Positions 39,845-45,007 of a stretch of 45,007 nucleotides of DNA are shown in pieces. The position numbers and the translations under genes were made by a program. The stretch is from Lysobacter antibioticus. Its GTDB lineage: Bacteria; Pseudomonadota; Gammaproteobacteria; Xanthomonadales; Xanthomonadaceae. Position 1 is the stretch's first letter. The number at the start of each line of letters is the position of its first letter. The stretch spans positions 1 to 45,007 of the forward strand of contig NZ_JMTZ01000056.1 of NCBI RefSeq assembly GCF_000731095.1, in the 5' to 3' direction. The notes under the pieces were generated by a model. That model saw nothing but the letters and a program-made list of their open reading frames with translations. It made no database searches and had not been told where the DNA came from.

Positions 39845-42145
39845 TTACCAGCTCACCGCCACGCTCATGCCGAGGTTGCGGCCGGGCGCGGTGTAGCGGT
39901 CGACGATGGCGCTGCCGGCGCTGAGGCCGGGCAGATTGGCGCCGTCCCAATACTTCTTGTCGGCAAGATTGAACACGCCGACGTTGAACTTGGCGCCGGG
40001 CGCGAAGTCCCAGTGCGCGAGCAGATCGAGCACGCCGTAACCGGGCGTGGCGAAGCGGTTCGGTGCCGGCAGGTCGGTCTTGCGGTGGGCGAAACGCCCG
40101 GCGAGTTCGACGCCCCAGCTTTCGCGGTCGTAGGCCACGCCGAGCGTGGCGGTCAATGGCGCGATCGACTCCAGCGGCCGGTCGGCGGTCTTGTCCTCGC
40201 CCTCGCTCCAGGCCGCCGCGCCGCGCAGCGACCAACCGGCGAGACTGTCGGAGAGCTGGCCGAAGTCGACGCCGCCGCGCAGCTCGACGCCGCGGATGCG
40301 CGCCTTGGCGACGTTCTGCGACTGGAACACGATCAACGGCGTCTGCGGCGGCGCGCTGACCTGGCGGTTGGACTCGATGAAGTCCTTATAGTCGTTGGAA
40401 TACACCGACAACTGCGCATAGGCGGCCGCGGTGCTGAAGCGCAGGCCGAGTTCGTAGCCGTCGCTGGTTTCGGGCTTGAGGTCCGGGTTCGGGATGGCGG
40501 TGTAGCCGAACTGCAGATTGGTGAAGCCCAGGTTGACGTCGTTGTAGGGCGGCGCGCGGAAACCGCGCTGGTAACCGCCGAACAGCGACCAGTCCTGGGC
40601 GAAGTGCCAGACCGCGCCGAGCTTGGGCGAGACGCTGGTCTTGCTGAGGTCGCTGATCTTCACCCCCGGGTTGTCGGCGTTCCAGATCGGGTCCTGCTGC
40701 GGACGCAGTTCGTAACGGTCCACGCGCACCGCCGGCACCAGGCGGAACTCGCCGTCGGCGAAGCGGATCTCGTCCTGCACGAACACGCCGGCGTTGCGGG
40801 TCTTGCTGACCGGGAAATCGCGCACCGGGAAGGTATCGGGCGAAATCACGCTGCTGACCGCGCCGGTGGTCAGGTTGACCGCGCGGCCGTCGCGCTTCTG
40901 CCGGAATTCGGTGTCCTCGTACTCGAAACCGTAGGTCAGCGTGTGCTCGACGGCGCCGGTCGCGAAATCCTTGTGCGCGGTGGCCTCGGCGCCGTACACG
41001 CGTTGGTCGAAATCGAACTCGCGCAGGCGAAGGGTCGGGCTGACTTCGCGACCGCCGATCACGCTGACGCGCTGCTCGCGAGTGCGCTGGGTGGTCTCGC
41101 TGTCCTGGCGATAGACCTGCCAGCGCAGCGAATCGGCCAGCACGCTGTCGAGGCTGTCGATTTCGTGCGCGAACGCGACCCGTGCGCGGGTCTGGTGGTC
41201 GTCGCCGGTCTGCGACAACACCCGCACCTGCGGCGCGCCCGGCATCGACAAGGCGGTGCCGCGGGCGCTGAAGACCTGGGTATCGGTCTGGTCTTCGCTG
41301 CCTTCCACGGTCAGGCGGAAGCGCTGGCGGTCGCTGGGCGCGTACACCAGCTTGGTCAGCAGGCTGCGGCCTTCGTTGCTCTGCGGGTTGGGGCGGGTGC
41401 GGCGTGCGTCCAGCGCGGCGTTTCCGCCCTGGTTACCGGTCTCCTCGCCCTGGTGATGATTGAGCACGACCAGGCCCGACCAGCGCTCGCCGCCGAACGC
41501 CGCGGTGGCGCCGCCGAACAGGCTTTCGTTCTTGCCGTCGTAACCGGCCTTGAGGCCGAAGTAGCTGCCGGCACCGTCCTTGAGGTAGTCGGCCGGATCC
41601 TTGGTCACGAACGACACCACGCCACCGAGCGCGTCGGAACCGTGCAGGGCGCTGCTCGGGCCGCGCACGACCTCGACTTCCTTGACTGTATCGAGGTCGA
41701 CGAAATTGCGCCCGGCGTTGGAGAAGCTGCCGATCGAGAAACTGTCGGACACCGAGATGCCGTCGACCAACACCCGCACGCGGTTGCCGCCGAGGCCGCG
41801 GATGCGGATGTCGCCGAGGCCGAAGCGCTCGCTGTTGGCGCCGACTTCGATGCCTGGTTCGTAGCGGAACAGGTCCTTCAGGTCGCGGACCAGCTCGCGG
41901 TTCATGCGTTCGCGGTCGATCGCGCTGACTGTCGCCGCCACGTCCTCGACGGCGCGCTCGGTGCGGGTAGCGCTGACCACGACGCGCTGGAGTTCGTTGA
42001 CGTCGGCGCTGTCGGCGGCATCGGCCGCGGCGGCGACTGCCGGCAGAGCCAGCAACAAGGCCAGGGCGAGCGCGCAGCGCGCCGGTACGCGCAGGGACGG
42101 GGAAGTGGAACGAGCGGGCACAGCAGTAGTAAGAACGCAGGACAT
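39845..42145 (-). CDS. TonB-dependent receptor of the heme/hemoglobin/transferrin class
   Basis: A 766-residue outer-membrane receptor with signal peptide (about 1-37, ending LPAVAAAADA). A TonB-box-like LQRVVVSATRTE precedes the plug domain (about 60-170; RTERAVEDVAATVSAIDRERM, then GDIRIRGLGGNRVRVLVDGISVSDSF and VKEVEVVRGPSSALHGSDALGGVVSFVTKDP). The rest is a 22-strand barrel, ending in aromatic/Trp as expected (LGMSVAVSW). ATG 42145 is chosen because the upstream frame has no signal. It imports heme or hemoglobin-bound iron using TonB energy. The 350-bp leader separates it from hemP, and three genes follow in the same direction. Assignment to the heme subclass rests on hemP and plug similarity. 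Confidence 0.93.
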   Translation of the reverse strand: MSCVLTTAVPARSTSPSLRVPARCALALALLLALPAVAAAADAADSADVNELQRVVVSATRTERAVEDVAATVSAIDRERMNRELVRDLKDLFRYEPGIEVGANSERFGLGDIRIRGLGGNRVRVLVDGISVSDSFSIGSFSNAGRNFVDLDTVKEVEVVRGPSSALHGSDALGGVVSFVTKDPADYLKDGAGSYFGLKAGYDGKNESLFGGATAAFGGERWSGLVVLNHHQGEETGNQGGNAALDARRTRPNPQSNEGRSLLTKLVYAPSDRQRFRLTVEGSEDQTDTQVFSARGTALSMPGAPQVRVLSQTGDDHQTRARVAFAHEIDSLDSVLADSLRWQVYRQDSETTQRTREQRVSVIGGREVSPTLRLREFDFDQRVYGAEATAHKDFATGAVEHTLTYGFEYEDTEFRQKRDGRAVNLTTGAVSSVISPDTFPVRDFPVSKTRNAGVFVQDEIRFADGEFRLVPAVRVDRYELRPQQDPIWNADNPGVKISDLSKTSVSPKLGAVWHFAQDWSLFGGYQRGFRAPPYNDVNLGFTNLQFGYTAIPNPDLKPETSDGYELGLRFSTAAAYAQLSVYSNDYKDFIESNRQVSAPPQTPLIVFQSQNVAKARIRGVELRGGVDFGQLSDSLAGWSLRGAAAWSEGEDKTADRPLESIAPLTATLGVAYDRESWGVELAGRFAHRKTDLPAPNRFATPGYGVLDLLAHWDFAPGAKFNVGVFNLADKKYWDGANLPGLSAGSAIVDRYTAPGRNLGMSVAVSW

Positions 42146-42495
42146 TCGGTCGGACTCGGTAATGGATTGGCCGAGGCAAGCGGGCGTCCGTTGCAACGAC
42201 TGTGCAAAGCGGAGGGCTGGCAGCCTTGAGAGAGAAGGTGCTGGCGGGTCGGCCGGAGCCGACGCGCCATACCGCCCTCCTGCCGGGAGCGCGGTATGGC
42301 GGATGACGCGGGCGTTGCGTTGCGATCGGCCTGGGACTGTCGATGGACCCATAGGTCCAGACATCGATCCAAACATCGATCCGCCATTCCCATTCAAAGA
42401 ACGGATGGGGCGGGACGGGCTTGGCTGGACCGCGCCAATCGCCGGGTTACTTGGATTACGCCGATCGCGGTGTTACGCGGAACTGCATCGCAGGA
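42146..42495. other. Gap between hemP and the receptor gene
   Basis: About 350 bp with no gene. The only pattern noticed is a direct repeat ACATCGATCCA (about 42360-42381). Whether the receptor is read from the hemP promoter or from an own promoter here cannot be decided. Confidence 0.4.
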
Positions 42496-42747
42496 TTACT
42501 TCGTAAGGATCAGCTTGTCGTTGCGGGTGTGACGCAAGCGATAGACCTCGCCGCCATGGCGGATCAACACTTCACGCGCGCCGCGAAGCAAGGCCGTGCT
42601 TTCGACCAGGACGCCCTGGGCGGCGGCGACGACGGCCGAGGCCGCCGAGGCCGAAGCGATGGAGGGCACGGCGACGGGCGCCGCGACGGCAGCCAGGGGA
42701 CGATCGCTACGGGGTTTCAATTGCAGCACCGGATTGCGCAGAGACAT
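42496..42747 (-). CDS. hemP: Hemin uptake protein HemP
   Basis: An 83-residue member of the HemP family. The C-terminal 26 residues carry the signature REVLIRHGGEVYRLRHTRN followed by DKLILTK, nearly the whole known family domain. The N-terminal 50 residues are Ala/Val/Pro-rich and less conserved. HemP proteins activate heme uptake gene expression in some proteobacteria; the mechanism is not fully settled. A sigma-70 promoter with an overlapping Fur box is directly upstream (42781-42808). The gene precedes the heme-type TonB receptor. Confidence 0.94.
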   Translation of the reverse strand: MSLRNPVLQLKPRSDRPLAAVAAPVAVPSIASASAASAVVAAAQGVLVESTALLRGAREVLIRHGGEVYRLRHTRNDKLILTK

Positions 42748-42780
42748 GACGGTGGCTCGTTGGGGGTGGGCTCGACAAGA

Positions 42781-42808
42781 ATGATAATGATTCTCATTTG
42801 ACAGTCAA
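42781..42808 (-). promoter_or_regulatory. hemP promoter overlapped by Fur box
   Basis: Read on the minus strand: -35 TTGACT (42808-42803), 16-base spacer, -10 TATCAT (42786-42781). The Fur-like site GATAATGATTCTCATTTGA (42783-42801) matches the 19-bp Fur consensus in 14 positions by my count and covers the promoter, as expected for iron-replete repression. Confidence 0.85.
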
Positions 42809-42874
42809 CACCCCAACCGCCGGTTCTGCGACCCCGGTCATGCGCGGTCCGCCCCTCACCCAACTCAAGCCGCG

Positions 42875-43846
42875 TCAGGCCGTCGCGCGCTCCACCCGCT
42901 GCCAACCGGCCTCGTCGATGCGATCGACCCAGTCCAGCGCCTGCAGGTTCTGCAGCAGTTGCTCGGTGCGGCTGGCGCCGAGGATCACGCTGGAGACGTG
43001 CGGGTTGCGCAGGCACCAGGCGATCGCCAACGGCGCCGGCTCCGCGCCGAGCTCGCGCGCGACCGCGACGAAGGCGTCGGCGCGTTGCGGCCGCCGCTGG
43101 TCCGAGCTGCCGAGCACGATCCGCTGCAACCATTGCTGGTCGGCCTGGCCGAGCCGGCTTTGCGCGGAAATGCCGTCGCGGTATTTGCCGGTCAGCAAGC
43201 CCGAGGCGAGCGGCGACCAGATCGTCGTGCCGAGGCCGAGTTCCGCATACAGCGGCGCGTATTCCAGTTCGACCCGCTCGCGATGCAGCAGGTTGTACTG
43301 CGGCTGCTCCATGGTCGGCGCATGCAGATGATGAGCGCGGGCGACCTTGTGCGCCTCGCGGATCAGCGCTGCCGGCCATTCCGAAGTGCCCCAGTACAAG
43401 ACCTTGCCCTGGCGGATCAGCGCATCCATCGCCCACACGGTTTCCTCGACCGGCACGTCCGGGTCGGGACGATGGCAGTAGTACAGATCGAGATGCTCGA
43501 CACGCAGCCGACGCAGCGCGTCGTGGCAGGCTTCGGTGACATGCTTGCGCGACAATCCCTTCTGGGTCGGACCCGGCTCCTCGACCGAGCCGAACATGAC
43601 CTTGCTCGACACGCAGTAGCCGTCGCGCGGCAGGCGAAGATCGGCGATCGCCTCGCCCATCACCCGCTCCGCCTCGCCGTTGGCATAGCCTTCGGCGTTG
43701 TCGAAGAAATTGATGCCGTGGTCCCAGGCCGCGGCGATCAGCTCGCGGGCGGTGTCGCGGCCGATCTGCGCGCCGAAGGTGACCCAGGCGCCGAACGACA
43801 GCGCCGAAATCTGGAGGCCGGATGAACCGAGGCGACGGTACTGCAT
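42875..43846 (-). CDS. Aldo/keto reductase (Kv-beta-like/YghZ-type)
   Basis: A 323-residue NADPH-dependent oxidoreductase of the aldo/keto reductase superfamily, class with voltage-gated channel beta subunits and YghZ. The catalytic tetrad is visible: D49, Y54, K82 and H125, in FFDNAEGYANGEAE, VSSKVMFG and YYCHRPD. The NADP-binding end is GASRTEQLLQNLQAL near 289-303. It reduces aldehydes, perhaps methylglyoxal. The gene is upstream of hemP on the same strand, but hemP has its own promoter, so a functional link is not implied. Confidence 0.95.
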   Translation of the reverse strand: MQYRRLGSSGLQISALSFGAWVTFGAQIGRDTARELIAAAWDHGINFFDNAEGYANGEAERVMGEAIADLRLPRDGYCVSSKVMFGSVEEPGPTQKGLSRKHVTEACHDALRRLRVEHLDLYYCHRPDPDVPVEETVWAMDALIRQGKVLYWGTSEWPAALIREAHKVARAHHLHAPTMEQPQYNLLHRERVELEYAPLYAELGLGTTIWSPLASGLLTGKYRDGISAQSRLGQADQQWLQRIVLGSSDQRRPQRADAFVAVARELGAEPAPLAIAWCLRNPHVSSVILGASRTEQLLQNLQALDWVDRIDEAGWQRVERATA

Positions 43847-43916
43847 GGATGCACTCCAATCTGAGCGGTGACTGCGGTCATGCTACGCCCCTGGACGATG
43901 CGACAAAGGACTGCAT

Positions 43917-44870
43917 GTGGCGACGACGAACCTGAAAACCCGAGGCCTGATCGTGATCTTCATCGCGATCGCGGTCGCATTGTTGGCCTGGCAACTATGG
44001 CGCCTGCGCACGCCGGCGCCGGCGATGCCCGAACCCGACGCCATCCAGGCCGATATCGCCGACGACGCGCCCGAGGCGACCGACACCGCACCGGCCGCCG
44101 CCACGCCGCGCAAGATCCAGCCCGCCGCCGGCGACTACCGCAACCCGGCCCTGGCCGAGCTGAAGAACCGCGCCGACGCCGGCGACAGCCGCGCCTCCTG
44201 CCAGCTCGGCATGGAGCTGCTGCGCTGCACCGACCTGTCCGCCGCCGAGCAGGTGCTGGCCGCGGCCGACGACAACGCCCGTCCGGACATGCCGGCCGAG
44301 CAACGCGCCTACATGAGCAAACTCGAAAACCGCGCGCGGCACATGGTCGCCGAATGCCGCAGTGCGCCTGCCGATGCCTGGAAACAAGGCAACCATTACC
44401 TGCGCCAGGCCGCCCTCGCCGGCGAACCCGAAGCGATGTACCGCTACGCCCGCGGCGACTCGGTGCTGATCGACTACTCGCGCATGGGCACGCCCGAGTT
44501 CGACCGCTGGCGCGCGGAAGCCGGCAACATGATGCAGCTCTCGTTCGAAGCCGGTTACCTGCCCTCGGTGTTCGACCTGATGGTCGGCTACAGCGACAAC
44601 TCCTCGCCGATCACCGGCCTGATCCCGAACGACCCGACCAAGGCCCGCGCCATGCGCCTGCTGATCGGCCGTCTCTCCGGCAAGCCCGCCGACCGCCCGG
44701 AAGCGCGCCATGCCGCGCTGGAACCGGCCGCCGTCGCCCTGGCCGCGCAATGGCAGCGCGACTACTTCCCGACCCTGAAACCGCCGTTGCAACGCATGCC
44801 GCGCGTGATGCCGGCCGGCTTCGCCTCGTTGTATGCGGACGAGAACGTCGAGAGCCCGTGTTCGCAGTGA
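43917..44870 (+). CDS. Membrane-anchored Sel1-like repeat protein of unknown function
   Basis: A 317-residue protein. GTG at 43917 is the start: AAGGA lies 6 bases upstream, and the overlapping ATG at 43915 leads to a stop after six codons. One membrane helix (about 9-27) is followed by a Pro/Ala/Asp-rich linker (30-68). A helical part follows with Sel1/TPR-like stretches (LAELKNRADAGDSRASCQLGMELLRC, YLRQAALAGEPEAMYRYARG, MQLSFEAGYLPSVFDLMVGY). Such proteins are usually interaction scaffolds. No family name can be given. It is divergent from the aldo/keto reductase gene. Confidence 0.8.
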   Translation: MATTNLKTRGLIVIFIAIAVALLAWQLWRLRTPAPAMPEPDAIQADIADDAPEATDTAPAAATPRKIQPAAGDYRNPALAELKNRADAGDSRASCQLGMELLRCTDLSAAEQVLAAADDNARPDMPAEQRAYMSKLENRARHMVAECRSAPADAWKQGNHYLRQAALAGEPEAMYRYARGDSVLIDYSRMGTPEFDRWRAEAGNMMQLSFEAGYLPSVFDLMVGYSDNSSPITGLIPNDPTKARAMRLLIGRLSGKPADRPEARHAALEPAAVALAAQWQRDYFPTLKPPLQRMPRVMPAGFASLYADENVESPCSQ

Positions 44871-45007
44871 CCGCGTTTGTTGCGGTCGGTGCATTTGACG
44901 CCGACATGGATAGGCGCCGCGATGGCTTGGGGCGCATCGCTCTAACCAAATCAAGATCTAGATCAAACGCCAAAAGCTTCCGCCACTAAAGCGGCGGGTT
45001 ACTTTCT
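44871..45007. repeat. Intergenic end of window with start of a GCGGCGGGTTACTTTCT-type repeat
   Basis: CCGCC at 44980-44984 and GGCGG at 44993-44997 form a small hairpin next to GGGTTACTTTCT. This wording is typical of a common intergenic element in Lysobacter, of which only the left end is in view. No gene is seen. Confidence 0.4.

Noticed and set aside
39326-42229. A 967-codon open frame on the plus strand
   Set aside because: It is antisense to the TonB receptor and the Cys-cluster gene, which have clear signal peptide, plug and barrel features. No start signal or family features on the plus strand.

Overview
The window is GC-rich chromosomal DNA from a gammaproteobacterium that looks like Xanthomonadaceae, most probably Lysobacter or a close relative. 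The indicators are an effector with the Xanthomonadales XVIPCD secretion tag, a Lys/Ala histone H1-like protein, a GTP-type PEP carboxykinase, a hemP/TonB heme-uptake locus with DUF6607, and interspersed repeats typical of the group. Genus assignment is inference; no rRNA or tRNA gene was seen.

Layout. 0.2-4 kb (minus): a TPR/aspartyl-hydroxylase protein, then an ECF sigma / putative anti-sigma / DUF4097 envelope operon. 4-10.8 kb: pckG, a TetR regulator divergent from fadE, a hotdog-fold protein and a small membrane protein. 10.8-15 kb: an MFS exporter with a perfect 20-bp palindrome in its leader, then a wrecked wrbA. The wrbA head (about 12367-12577) and tail (about 14579-14806) are separated by a serine hydrolase gene and an internally deleted IS30-type element that still has both 28-bp inverted repeats. 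15-18.8 kb: a beta-solenoid protein, DUF1304, a Tat-exported epimerase and its overlapping transporter. 19.2-21.3 kb (plus): a lipoprotein and an HEIEH-XVIPCD protein, read as an immunity/effector pair of the bacteria-killing X-type T4SS. 21.4-23.7 kb (minus): a second, paralogous transporter overlapping a metallophosphoesterase gene. 23.9-28 kb: GMC oxidoreductase, an exported serine hydrolase, an SRPBCC protein. 28.4-33 kb (minus): histone-like gene, about 1.6 kb without a convincing gene, then gcvT - DsbA-like isomerase - gcvH. 33-38 kb: a small exported protein, NfeD and SPFH genes, divergent from a second ECF sigma / putative anti-sigma / PDZ-protein set. 38-43 kb (minus): a Fur-controlled hemP, a TonB-dependent heme/hemoglobin-type receptor, a Cys-cluster protein and DUF6607. 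43-45 kb: an aldo/keto reductase and an anchored Sel1-like protein.

The most interesting part is 16.3-23.7 kb. Two related transporters resembling the nucleotide (Npt/TLC) translocase fold each overlap by ATGA the gene of an exported enzyme, and the putative effector/immunity pair sits between them on the opposite strand. Second is the wrbA scar. Third is the TCG/CGA-rich gene-free tract at about 29.4-30.5 kb together with an orphan terminator that may end an undescribed small RNA.
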